Positions 16,797 to 25,960 of a stretch of 64,000 nt of DNA are shown one piece after another. The first letter of the stretch is position 1, and each line of letters opens with the position of its first letter. The stretch spans positions 1,922,001 to 1,986,000 of the forward strand of contig OZ220718.1 in NCBI GenBank assembly GCA_965116765.1, in the 5' to 3' direction. The translations under genes and the position numbers were made by a program. Source of the stretch: JAJEEA01 sp965116765 (lineage in GTDB: Bacteria; Acidobacteriota; Vicinamibacteria; Vicinamibacterales; UBA8438). Under the pieces are notes generated by a model, which worked only from the letters and a program-made list of their open reading frames with translations, did not search any database and was not told where the DNA came from.

Positions 16797-17120
16797 GCCG
16801 GCCGACGGGACGCCCACGCCTCCGTCGGCCGCACGCAACCACCGGACATCGACTACCCCGACGCCGCGCGCGACCTGAACCGCTGGCTGCCGCTGATCAA
16901 GTGGCTGCTGGCGATTCCGCACTACATCATGATCATGCTGCTCGGGGTGGTCACCCTGGTGCTGGTGATCTTCGCCTGGTTCGCCATCCTCTTCACTGGC
17001 CGCTACCCTCGGGGGATCTTCGACTTCGTGGTCGGGATGTCGCGCTGGACGTGGCGCGTCCAGGCCTACGCGCTCCTGCTCGCGACCGACCGCTACCCGC
17101 CGTTCAGCCTCGAACCCTGA
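16785..17120 (+). pseudogene. DUF4389 membrane protein, 5'-truncated or lacking a normal start
   Basis: The frame from 16785 to the TGA at 17118-17120 encodes a clear DUF4389 C-terminal unit: NRWLPLIKWLLAIPHYIM, a hydrophobic helix, WFAILFTGRYPRGIFDFVVG and a final YALLLATDRYPPFSLEP. No ATG, GTG or TTG occurs in this frame before the ATG at 16929, which would remove the first conserved helix. An in-frame TAG lies immediately upstream, inside the inverted repeat. The gene is therefore either broken at its 5' end or starts from a rare codon. DUF4389 proteins are small membrane proteins of unknown function. Confidence 0.6.
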
Positions 17121-17202
17121 GCCCGCGGGAAGGGTTGCTCACGGGCGGCGGAAACGCCGGAACGACGGCCGTCGCCGTTCCGTGCCGGATCCGGCGAGAC
17201 CG

Positions 17203-20200
17203 TCAGAACCGGAACAGCCGGTTGAACTTGACGACGAAGCCGCGGTTGCGGAGGTCGAGGCCCCGGTCGGGGCGGAAGCCGTTGGTGACGTCGCGGTCGT
17301 CGGTGTAGACCACGAACAGCTCGCTCCCCGGGCTGTACTCCCACCGCAGCCGCAGGTTGCTGCTGAACGAGTTGTCGGCCGAGTTGTACTGCAGCAGGCC
17401 GCTGAAGAACATCCGCGGGTTGAACGCGTAGTTCACCCGCGTGACCGCCAGGTTCGACTGGAACTTGCCGTACGGCGTGTCGATCCAGTTGAACGACACC
17501 GTCGGCTCGACCGACATCTGCGGCAGCACCGCGATGCGCCCCTGGCTCAGCTCGAGGCTCGTCAGCTCGCCCCCGAAGTAGTCGCCCCGGCGGAGCGCCA
17601 CCTGTCCGTTGACCCGGCGCTGCTGGCCGATGGCGTACGCCACCTGGTAGTCGGCGAAGCTGTAGCCCCCTACCGGAATCGTGAAGTCCGCCCCGGGCGG
17701 GGTGAACGGCTGCAGCAGCAGCTCGTAGTTGTCGGTCGCCGCGAACGTGAGCTGATCGCTCGACTCGAACTCGGTCTGGAACGACAGCAGGCGCTGGCGC
17801 GTCTCGAGCTGGGTGACGTCGGCCATGAGGATGTAGTCGACGGCCCCCTCGAGACTGAACTGGCGCACGCTCTCCATCGCGGGCCGCGGGCTGAACCGCC
17901 CCGACACGTAGGTGCGCCGGAAGTTGTCGCGCCGCAGGAAGCCCACCTCGGGCAGGAAGTTGTCCTCGACCACCAGGTGGTCCACCTGCATGCCGTAGCG
18001 GTCGGCCGCGTACTCGAACTTGCCCTGGTAGCTGGTGTCCTTGCCCTCGTACTCGGGAATCGGCACCCGGGTCTTGGCGAAGTAGCTGATGAGGCTGACG
18101 TTCTCGAAGAACGCGAAGGTGCCGTCGACCCCGTAGGCCTGGCTCGCCTGCCCCGGTGCCGCCCGCGACACCGACCGGTTGGTGAACATCCCGCCGATGG
18201 AGCTGCGGCGGAGGACGTCGCGCCGCAGCCGCACCACCGTGAAGTTGGTCGGCTCGCTGGCCGAGACGACCTCGTCGCCGGCGTGGATGTTCAGCGCCCC
18301 GACGTCGAACGGACCCACCTTTCCCGTGACCCGCGCGCCTCCGACGATGGGGATCACGCGGCCCCGCTCGAGCCCGATCTTCCGGCTGTAGAAGAGCTGC
18401 GGCACGTTCACGTCGCCGAAGACCCCCCCGGCGCCACCGCCCCCGAGACCGCCGAAACGGCCGGTGACGCCGCCCCGGGCGAAGCCGAAGATGCCCCGCC
18501 CCTCCAGGAAGAACTCGCGCTTCTCGGGGAAGAACAGCGGGAAGCGGGTCAGGTTGACCTGACGCTCGTCCACCTCGACCTGCGCGAAGTCGGTGTTGTA
18601 CGTGAAGTCGGCGGTCAGGTTCTGGGTGATGCCGTACTTGACGTCGAGACCCCCGGCACCGCTGCGCTCGTTGTTCACCACCGGGCTCGCGGTCAGGTCG
18701 GTCGAGATGCCCCCGATGCCGTACGGCTTGACCTCGATGTTGCGGCTCGCCGGGGGCGGCTCGAGGCCGACGAGGGTCCCCGCGGCCGAGACCCGGAAGA
18801 TGCCGGACGAGCCGCTGCCCCCGCCGGCGGAGATGGGCAGCCGGGTCAGGTACACCCACTCGTTCTTGCGCCGGATGGCGCGGCGGAGCTGGATGCCCCA
18901 GAGGTGGGGCGGCTCCGAGCGGTAGCGGAGGGTCTTGAAGGGAATCTCCATCTCGACCGTCCAGCCGCCCCCGAAGCGGCCGGTGCGCACGTCCCACACC
19001 GGGTTCCAGTCGCTGTTGGGGTTGCCCTCGTTCGTGAACTGCTGGTCGGCACGGGCCCCGAGGGGGTTCGTGTAGAAGTTGAAGCCGTTGCGGCGGTCGT
19101 AGAAGGTGTCGAAGAACGCGGTGAACGTGTCGTTCTGGCGGAGCTGGCTGGTGTCGCGGCGCATCTCGTTGGCGACCCACTGGCTCTCGGGAGCCGAGTC
19201 CCAGACCCGGGCGGAGACGTAGACGTTCGTGTCGTCGAACGTGATCCACGCCTCGGTCCGCTCGGTGGCGGGGGCGCCGATGTCAGGCACCTGCTGGATG
19301 AAGCCGGTGATCGGAGCCACGGTCTCGTAGACCGCCTCATCGAGCACTCCGTCGAGCCGGATGCCCTCGGCCAGCCGGATCGCCCGGACCGTGGTGCGGC
19401 CTTCCTCGTCGCGCGTCATCACGTCGGGCGCGACCGGGGCCGGCGGTCCGTCGATGAGCGAAGCGAGGGACGCGGCGGTGCCGGCCAGGAAGCCGCCGGG
19501 GGCCACGGCGCCGGCCGCGGCCGCCGGGGCCGGCGCTGCCGCCGCGGCCGCCGGGGCGGCGGAGCCTGCGCCAGGGGCCGTCCCGGCCCCGCCGGGGCCG
19601 CCGGCGGCCGCGGCGGGGTCCGGAGGCGTCACCGGCCTCCCGAACGGGCCGCTCCCCCCCGGCGGCACGATCCCCGCGGAGGGGACACCGGGCGACGCGG
19701 AGCCGCCGTCGGCGGGACTCTCCCTCGGAGCGCCCGCCCGACCGACCGGCGCCCCGGGCTGCGCCAGCGCGGCCACCACGCGGTCCTGAAGGTCGAACAG
19801 GTCCTGCGAGGCGCCGTCGACGATGGCGGAACGTACGACGTCGCCGCCGGCCACCGACACGACACGCGCGGTGATGCGAAGCTGACTCCCGAATCGCTGA
19901 TAGGCGCCGACGAGCACGAACGGCACGTCGAGCGTGCCGCCGACGGCGACGGCCTCGTCCGCAGAGACCGGCCCTTCCGGCGGCGAGTCCCCCGCCGCCG
20001 CTCCTCCGCGCTGTACGACGACCGCGCTTCCGGCGGGGAAGCCCGTCACCACGGCCTCGGCGATACCCAGGCCCATCCAGTCGTCGACCGGACTTCCCGT
20101 CAGGTTGGTGAACGGCACGACCGCCACCGCCATCGCCGCCGTCGCGTCGAACGGGCCCGCTGGCCGCTGCGCCGGCGCCGGGGCGGCGGCCAGCGCCATC

Positions 20201-20259
20201 CCGACCAGCAGCGCCGTTGCCGGCGCCACCCGATGCACGCCTCTCGCTCTCACGTTCAC
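17203..20259 (-). CDS. Outer-membrane DUF5916 protein with an N-terminal TolB-like domain
   Basis: A 1018-residue exported protein. After the signal peptide, residues ~40-165 resemble the TolB/CsgG-like 'FTNLTG' domain seen in bacterial regulators and outer-membrane factors (VVPFTNLTGSPVDDWMG). A long Gly/Ala/Pro linker follows. Next comes a CBM9-like domain (RLDGVLDEAVYETVAP, WITFDDTNVYVSARVWD) and the DUF5916 region (FDTFYDRRNGFNFYTNP, FPEKREFFLEGRGIF). The C-terminal third alternates polar and aromatic residues and ends in Phe, as outer-membrane barrels do. Start GTG at 20259 has GAGGAG close upstream. The function is unknown; carbohydrate or polymer binding at the cell surface is plausible. 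Confidence 0.8.
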   Translation of the reverse strand: MNVRARGVHRVAPATALLVGMALAAAPAPAQRPAGPFDATAAMAVAVVPFTNLTGSPVDDWMGLGIAEAVVTGFPAGSAVVVQRGGAAAGDSPPEGPVSADEAVAVGGTLDVPFVLVGAYQRFGSQLRITARVVSVAGGDVVRSAIVDGASQDLFDLQDRVVAALAQPGAPVGRAGAPRESPADGGSASPGVPSAGIVPPGGSGPFGRPVTPPDPAAAAGGPGGAGTAPGAGSAAPAAAAAAPAPAAAAGAVAPGGFLAGTAASLASLIDGPPAPVAPDVMTRDEEGRTTVRAIRLAEGIRLDGVLDEAVYETVAPITGFIQQVPDIGAPATERTEAWITFDDTNVYVSARVWDSAPESQWVANEMRRDTSQLRQNDTFTAFFDTFYDRRNGFNFYTNPLGARADQQFTNEGNPNSDWNPVWDVRTGRFGGGWTVEMEIPFKTLRYRSEPPHLWGIQLRRAIRRKNEWVYLTRLPISAGGGSGSSGIFRVSAAGTLVGLEPPPASRNIEVKPYGIGGISTDLTASPVVNNERSGAGGLDVKYGITQNLTADFTYNTDFAQVEVDERQVNLTRFPLFFPEKREFFLEGRGIFGFARGGVTGRFGGLGGGGAGGVFGDVNVPQLFYSRKIGLERGRVIPIVGGARVTGKVGPFDVGALNIHAGDEVVSASEPTNFTVVRLRRDVLRRSSIGGMFTNRSVSRAAPGQASQAYGVDGTFAFFENVSLISYFAKTRVPIPEYEGKDTSYQGKFEYAADRYGMQVDHLVVEDNFLPEVGFLRRDNFRRTYVSGRFSPRPAMESVRQFSLEGAVDYILMADVTQLETRQRLLSFQTEFESSDQLTFAATDNYELLLQPFTPPGADFTIPVGGYSFADYQVAYAIGQQRRVNGQVALRRGDYFGGELTSLELSQGRIAVLPQMSVEPTVSFNWIDTPYGKFQSNLAVTRVNYAFNPRMFFSGLLQYNSADNSFSSNLRLRWEYSPGSELFVVYTDDRDVTNGFRPDRGLDLRNRGFVVKFNRLFRF

Positions 20260-20385
20260 CAGCTCCTCGTCAGTGCGGGCGCCGACCGGGCGCCCCCGTG
20301 CCCACCACGGGTTCCCGACTCAATAGGATACGTCCAATCCAGTCAGACGTTTACCGGGCTGACAACGGGACGGGGCGCCTGACGC

Positions 20386-20391
20386 TATAAT
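20386..20391 (+). promoter_or_regulatory. TATAAT -10-like hexamer upstream of the cyclase gene
   Basis: A perfect TATAAT lies 80 bases before the ATG at 20472. A CTGACA sequence at 20359-20364 is a little too far (21-base spacer) for a standard -35, so only the -10 assignment is offered. Confidence 0.4.
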
Positions 20392-20471
20392 CCACCCCGT
20401 TCAGCATTCGACGGCACGGCCCGAAACCGGCCTGAGACGCCCCGGAGAGGGGGCCACGGGAGGACCTGGGG

Positions 20472-21557
20472 ATGGCTTCATCACGACGACGATTCCTGAT
20501 GCACGCGGCCGCCGTGGGCGGCGCCGCCCTGGCCCGGCCCGCCTCGGCCATGACGGCATCCGCGGGCGGCCCGGCCGCCGAGCCCGAGACATTCTCTCCG
20601 CCGGAGCTCCTGGCCCGCCAGGCTGCCCGGAACCGGGCCGCCGCGGCACGGCCGGCAGCAGCGGTCGCTACGCCTCCTGCGCCCGCCGCGCAGGCCGCCG
20701 ACGCCGACTACGCCGCGATGTACCGCGACCGGCGTAACTGGGGCCGCTGGGGCGACGACGACCAGGTCGGCGCCGTCAACCTCATCACCGCCGAGAAGCG
20801 CGCCGCCGCCGCCGGCCTCGTGCGCACCGGCCGGACCGTCTCGCTCAGCCGCGTCTTCGAGCCGCCGCAGCACTTCATGACCAAGAGCTCGCTCGGCGGG
20901 AACGGCGGCTACGTCATGGACTACCTGGGCTTCATCTACCACGGCTCGACCGTGACCCACATCGACGCCCTCTGTCACATCTGGGACGAGGACGGCATGT
21001 GGCAGGGCCGCGACCCCGACGTGGAGATCACCACCCGGGGCGCCCACTTCGGCGACATCACCCACTGGAACCGCGGCGTCATCACCAAGGGGGTTCTGAT
21101 CGACGTGCCCCGCCACCGCGGCGAGCCCCACGTGACGGCGGACCGTCCCGTCCGCGGCGACGAGCTCGAGGCGATCGCGGCCGCGCAGGGGGTCGCCGTC
21201 GAGCCGGGCGACGCCCTCCTCGTCCACAGCGGCTGGGCCTCGTACATGCAGAGCGGCGACGACGGCAGCGCAGGCCGCCCCGGCCTGCACCCGAGCTGCG
21301 CCGAGTTCATCCGCGACCACGACGTGGCGCTGCTCGGCTGGGACCTCATGGACGCCCGCATGGGCGCGGCCGGCCTGCCCTGGCCGGTCCACGGGGTGCT
21401 CTTCAACTTCGGTGTGGCCCTGCTCGACAACGCGCGGCTCGAGCCCATCGCCGACGCCTGCGCCGAGGAGGGCCGGCACGAGTTCATGTTCATGCTGCTG
21501 CCCCTCAACGTCGCGCGCGGCACCGGCAGCCCGGCGAACCCGATCGCGATGTTCTGA
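20472..21557 (+). CDS. Metal-dependent cyclase family protein, Tat-exported
   Basis: A 361-residue member of the cyclase (kynurenine-formamidase-like) family, metal-dependent hydrolases that open N-formyl or lactone bonds. The metal motif HxDxxxH is visible as THIDALCHIW. NWGRWGDDDQVGAVNLIT and the C-terminal RGTGSPANPIAMF are family landmarks of this long subgroup. The N-terminus SRRRFLMHAAAVGGAAL is a twin-arginine-like signal, so it should act outside the cytoplasm. An Ala/Pro-rich linker follows. Its paralogue is at 46218-47213. The substrate cannot be told from the sequence. Confidence 0.85.
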   Translation: MASSRRRFLMHAAAVGGAALARPASAMTASAGGPAAEPETFSPPELLARQAARNRAAAARPAAAVATPPAPAAQAADADYAAMYRDRRNWGRWGDDDQVGAVNLITAEKRAAAAGLVRTGRTVSLSRVFEPPQHFMTKSSLGGNGGYVMDYLGFIYHGSTVTHIDALCHIWDEDGMWQGRDPDVEITTRGAHFGDITHWNRGVITKGVLIDVPRHRGEPHVTADRPVRGDELEAIAAAQGVAVEPGDALLVHSGWASYMQSGDDGSAGRPGLHPSCAEFIRDHDVALLGWDLMDARMGAAGLPWPVHGVLFNFGVALLDNARLEPIADACAEEGRHEFMFMLLPLNVARGTGSPANPIAMF

Positions 21558-21764
21558 TCGGGTCCGGCCACGCCCCGGGCGCCGCCCTCGCCGACGGATG
21601 GCCGGGCGCGTCCGCCGTTTCGGGCCGACCAGGTCCCAACGCGTCCCGAGCGTGTCGACGGCGGCGGTCGAGCGAGGGCCGCCGCGCGGGCAACCGGGTC
21701 CCAACGCCGGCGTGGCCGGCCGACGGCAGCGGTTCCGGGTACCCGCGACGACCAGCGGTCGCGT

Positions 21765-22118
21765 TCAACCGCTGCCCGGGTCCGACGGGCCGGAGCGCCG
21801 TTCCGCAGCATCCGCCAGCTCGTGGAGATGCGCCAGGAACGGCCGGCCGTCGTGCGGCGGGTACCCCTCGACGCGTTCGGTCGCCAGGTCGTCGAAGAAC
21901 CGGTCGTAGACGGTCGCCCGCTCGTGCTGCAATGGCGTCGGGCAGTAGCAGACCTCGCTCCATTCGACGACGCCCCCCGGGGTGACGACGGCGCGCTGCA
22001 TCGATTCCACGATCTCCTGCCCGTCCGGCGCCTGCCGTCCGATGGTGCCGTCTTGAAGCAGCCGCCTGAACTCCGCGGCCGTCCCCTCGCGAAGCCGCGC
22101 ACGGACCCTGTAGTACAT
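21765..22118 (-). CDS. Conserved hypothetical protein, 117 residues
   Basis: A small soluble protein without signal or membrane segment. It begins MYYRVRARLREG and has balanced, protein-like composition throughout (EFRRLLQDGTI, ESMQRAVVTPGGVVEWSEVC, YDRFFDDLATERVEGYPPH). The ATG at 22118 was chosen because GGGGAGGAAG precedes it; the longer start at 22157 has no such signal. I do not recognise a domain. It is convergent with the cyclase gene and divergent from the cupin gene. Confidence 0.65.
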   Translation of the reverse strand: MYYRVRARLREGTAAEFRRLLQDGTIGRQAPDGQEIVESMQRAVVTPGGVVEWSEVCYCPTPLQHERATVYDRFFDDLATERVEGYPPHDGRPFLAHLHELADAAERRSGPSDPGSG

Positions 22119-22328
22119 CGCTTCCTCCCCGGTTGACGTTTCCTCGGTCACACACACACCCAGTATGCTCGTTCGTCACACCTTGTCCGCAGGCGCCTCG
22201 CCGGTCTCGGCGCAACGCGGGCTCTTGCCACGGGCTGCCGCCACCCGCCGGCGGCAGTCTGCGAGCCCGAGGCCACCCTCGGCCGCGCGCGACCGGCGCG
22301 CGCCGACGGCGCTCCGGCAGGCTGTACA

Positions 22329-23087
22329 ATGGGCCCCATGATGCCGACATCGATGCGAACGCGGCGGTCCGCCGCCGTGATCGGCAGCCTGCTGGCCGCG
22401 GCTCTCCTGGCCGCCGGCGCAAGCCCGGTCCTCGCCCAGGCGGCGCAGGAAGAGCCCGACTATCCCCACGCGTATCCGCGCGACGGGGTCACCAAGCGGT
22501 TCGAGAACGACCGGGTGATCGTGTGGGAGGTCCTCTGGCTGGACGGCGTGTCGCAGCCCTACCACCGCCACCGCTACGACATGACCGGCGTGTTCCTCCG
22601 CTGGGGGCCGCTCCGGGTGACCCGGCCGGACGGGACCTTCACCGTCAGCGAGACGCCGTTCGAGATTCCGAGCACGTTCCTGCTCCCCAAGGGCGTGACC
22701 CACAAGGAGGAGGGCATCGGGCAGCCCGAGCGGCACTCGATCATGATCGACCTGAAGGACGATCCGCCGCCCGCGCCGGCGGCCCGGAGGGACCTCCCGC
22801 CCGCGGTTCCGATGGACGGGGCCACCCTCATGCTGGACCACGCGCGCGTGAAGGTCTGGGACGTCCCGTTGACCGAGGGGCAGGATCTGCCGCTGCACGT
22901 CCACGACACCGACACCGCCGTGGTCTTTCTCGAAGGCGGCTCCCTCCGGTCGATCGACGAGGACGGCGCCGAGGAAGACCGGACCTACGCCTACAAGGAC
23001 GTCGACTACTGGCCGGCCGGCCGCGCGCACCGGCTCGTCGTGGTAGACGGCGCGCCGCGCGCGATCCTGTTCGAGCTGCAGGACTGA
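22329..23087 (+). CDS. Exported bicupin protein
   Basis: A 252-residue protein with a signal peptide (VIGSLLAAALLAAGASPVLAQ) and two cupin-like halves. The first has QPYHRHRYDMTGVFLRWG and the second PLHVHDTDTAVVFLEGG, each with the His-x-His start of a cupin metal site. Cupins of this kind bind a divalent metal and act as dioxygenases, isomerases or sensors; which applies here is unknown. Several ATGs are possible (22329, 22338, 22341, 22353). A TACAAT hexamer overlaps the first, so if that is the promoter the true start is further in. It appears monocistronic. Confidence 0.7.
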   Translation: MGPMMPTSMRTRRSAAVIGSLLAAALLAAGASPVLAQAAQEEPDYPHAYPRDGVTKRFENDRVIVWEVLWLDGVSQPYHRHRYDMTGVFLRWGPLRVTRPDGTFTVSETPFEIPSTFLLPKGVTHKEEGIGQPERHSIMIDLKDDPPPAPAARRDLPPAVPMDGATLMLDHARVKVWDVPLTEGQDLPLHVHDTDTAVVFLEGGSLRSIDEDGAEEDRTYAYKDVDYWPAGRAHRLVVVDGAPRAILFELQD

Positions 23088-23169
23088 CCGCGCGGCGGGT
23101 AATCGCGCCGGCGAGTCCGCGCCGCAGACCGACGCCGGCTCGCGCGGGGGCGCCGACTCCGCGAGGGCC

Positions 23170-23279
23170 GGTTGGGCCGGAAGCGTTGCCGGACAGGCAG
23201 CTTCCCGGACGTCGTGGTCGCAATCGTCGACCCCGGGCCGACGGTTGGGCGGAAGCGTTGCCGCACGGGGGCTTCCGGG
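23170..23279 (+). repeat. Tandem pair of hairpin repeats
   Basis: A unit of about 38 bases beginning GGTTGGG and containing GGAAGCGTTGCCG...GCTTCC occurs at 23170-23208 and again at 23243-23279. In each copy GGAAGC pairs with GCTTCC, and in the first TGCC also pairs with GGCA. The two copies differ in the loop and at a few bases. The pair lies between the cupin and permease genes and has no coding explanation. Confidence 0.55.
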
Positions 23280-23343
23280 CTGCGCGCCAAGAACAGGAGC
23301 CTCCGTCAACCTCGCAGGAAGCCTGAACCGAGGTCACGACGTC

Positions 23344-25883
23344 ATGGACGCACTGGCCCGCGACATCCGCCACGCGGCGCGCGTGCTCGCCCGGCACCGC
23401 ACGTTCACCCTGACCGCGCTCGCCATCCTCGCCCTCGGCATCGGGGCCAACGCCGCGATGTTCAGCGTCGTCTACGGCCTGCTGCTCCGGCCGCTGCCGT
23501 ATCCGGACCCCGAGGCGATCGTGCGGGTGGGGTACGGCCGTTCCGCCCAGCCCGAATCGATCGGGTGGCTCACCAACCGAAACCTGCCGAGGCTGCAGGA
23601 GGAGGCGGAGTCGCTGGAGCAGGTGGCCGGCTACGCGCCGCGCTCCCTGGGCTGGCGGGGCCCCGAGGGGCCCATCAGCCTCCGGGGCGCGATGGTCTCC
23701 CCCTCGCTCTTCCCGCTGCTGCGCGCGACGCCCCGGCTGGGCCGGCTGCTCACCGACGACGATGCGCGACAGGGCGCGCACCGCGTCGTCCTGCTGAGCT
23801 TCCACGCCTGGAACACCCGGTTTGCGGCCGACCCCGACATCGCGGGGGCGCCGATCGAGCTCGACGGCGAGCCGTACACGGTGGTGGGGGTGCTCGGCGA
23901 GGGGTTCGCGTTCCTGGGCCCCGAGGCCGAGCTCTGGACCCCCATGGTCCTGCAGCCCTCCGCCCCGGTCGAGAATGCCCAAGGCCGCACGCTCACGGTC
24001 TCGTTCGCGTTCTCGGCCCTCGGACGCCTCCGGCCGGGCGTGTCGCCGGCGCAGGCCGCGGCCGAGGTAGACGCGATCCTGCGGCAGCCGGACATCGGCG
24101 GTGCGCCGCCGGGCGCGGGCGGAACGGCGAACCCGGCCCCCCCTTCGTGGGGCGCGTGGTCCCGCTGCAGGAGGAGATGGTCCGCGAGCACCGGCCGGCG
24201 CTGCTCGTGCTGAGCGCGGCGGCGGCGCTGGTCCTGCTGATCGCCTGCGTCAACGTGGCCGGCCTGCTCCTGGCCCGGGGCATCACGCGGCAGCGCGAGC
24301 TGGCGGTGCGGGGTGCGCTCGGCGCGGCGCGTGGCCGCATCGTCCGCCAGTTGCTGACCGAGAGCGTGGTCCTGGGCGCGGGCGGCGGGGCCCTCGGCCT
24401 CGCGGCCGCGGCGGCGGTCCTCCGCGCGGTGCCGGCGCTCGCCCCGGCGGACCTGCCGCGGCTCGACGAGGTCGGCGTGGACGCCGCGGTGCTCGGGTTC
24501 ACGGCCCTCCTGGCGGTCGCGGTGGGCCTGCTCGTGGGCGCGGTGCCAGCGGTCCAGTGGTCGCGGCTGGCGCTGGTGCGCATCCTCAACGAGGGCAGCG
24601 CACAGTCGGCCGGGGGCTTCCGGCTCCTGCGGGCGAACCGGGCGCGGGCCGGGCTGGCCGCGGCGCAGGTGGCGCTCGCCCTCGTGCTGCTGGTGGGGGC
24701 GGGCCTGCTGCTCCGCAGCTTCGTCGAGCTCGTGGCCGTCGATCCCGGCTACGACCCCGCCAACGTGCTCACGGCGCGGGTCGCCAACCCCGATGTCGGC
24801 AGCCTGTTCCTGGCGGGACCGGTGACAGCCGAGCTGCTGGCCGAGCGCACCGCCGCAAGCCGGCGCTTCTACGGCGCCCTGCACGACCGGCTGACGCAGA
24901 TGGAGCGGCTGCCCGGCGTGGAGACGGTGGGGCTCTCCGCGGGCCTCCCCTTCGGGGGCGGGGGGCGCGACCTCGTCCGGGTGCAGGCCGGCGGGCGGCC
25001 CGACCCGGCCGACCCGGCCGAGCTGCCTCAGGCCCGGGTGCAGACGGTCACCTCGGGCTACTTCGACGTGATGCGCCTGCGCCGGCGGAGCGGACGCCTC
25101 CTCGGCCCTCTTGACGCGGCCGGCGCCCCGCGTGCGGTGGTGGTGAACGAGACCCTGGCCCGCGAGGCCTTCGACGGCGAGCCGGCGGTCGGCCGGCGCC
25201 TCCACTTCGGACGCGACGACGAGCCATGGACGGTGGTCGGCGTAGTCGCCGACGTCGAGTACCAGGATCTCGCGGCGACGGAGTCGTCCGGGGAGATCTA
25301 CGTGTCGGTGGACCAGAGCGACGCGAGGTCGAACTTCAGCCTCCCCGACCCGTTCGTCTCGATCCGCGCGGTCGGCGATCCCGTCGCGAGCCTCCCGTTC
25401 CTGCGCGAGGCGGTCGCCGACGTGCACCCACGCGCCCCCGTCGACGACGTGATGACCATGGACGCCCGGCTGTCCGCGGCCGTCGCGCAGCCGCGCGTCT
25501 ACTCGCTCTTCGTCGGCTTCTTCGCCGCGCTGGCCCTGTTCCTCGCCGCGGCGGGCCTCTACGGGCTGCTCAGCTACACCGTCTCGCAGCGGCGGCGGGA
25601 GATCGGGGTCCGCATGGCCCTCGGGGCGCAGCGCCGCGATATCCTGGCGCTGATCGTGCGTCAGGGCGCCGTCCTCGTCGCAGGCGGCGTGGTCGTCGGC
25701 CTGCTCGCCGCGGCCGCGTCGACCCGGATCCTGGAGAGCCTGCTCTTCGGCGTGACCGCGGCCGACGCCCTGACGTTCGCGGCCGCCGCCGTCACGCTCC
25801 TCGCGGCGGCGCTGCTCGCCTGCTATCTCCCGGCGCGCGGGGCGACCCGCATCGATCCGATGGACGCCCTCCGCGCCGAGTAG
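23344..25883 (+). pseudogene. ADOP-type FtsX/MacB permease with a frameshift in a C7 run
   Basis: The product matches the large permeases with duplicated FtsX/MacB cores that are typical of Acidobacteria (ADOP family): an opening helix pair (RDIRHAARVLARHRTFTLTA, ALGIGANAAMFSVVYG), a MacB periplasmic domain, FtsX helices (LLIACVNVAGLLLARG), then a second periplasmic domain and helices ending ATRIDPMDALRAE. The first 265 codons are in one frame and the rest in another. The switch is at GGCCCCCCCTTC, with seven Cs at 24137-24143. Adding one C gives an uninterrupted 846-residue protein of normal family length. It is therefore a recent disruption, an assembly error, or a -1 slippage site (C-CCC-CCT). 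The start is ATG at 23344. No ATPase gene is adjacent, as usual for the family. Confidence 0.8.
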
Positions 25884-25960
25884 CCCATCAACACGAGCAC
25901 CGCGAGAACACCGACCGCGGCAGCTTCGATGGGCGGCACCGAACAACCTGGGACTCGCCG

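Noticed and set aside
17182..20382. 1066-residue plus-strand ORF
   Set aside because: It is antisense to the DUF5916 gene, with Val/Glu/Arg/Asp-biased composition typical of shadow frames in GC-rich DNA.
24130..24150. Firm claim of programmed -1 frameshifting in the permease
   Set aside because: The C7 run fits a slippery site, but no conserved stimulatory structure could be shown, and a sequencing or assembly error in a homopolymer is at least as likely.
25883..25934. GCCCATC/GATGGGC inverted arms as a terminator
   Set aside because: The stem is only 7 bp with a 38-base loop and no T run, so it was mentioned only in the neighbouring gene's entry.
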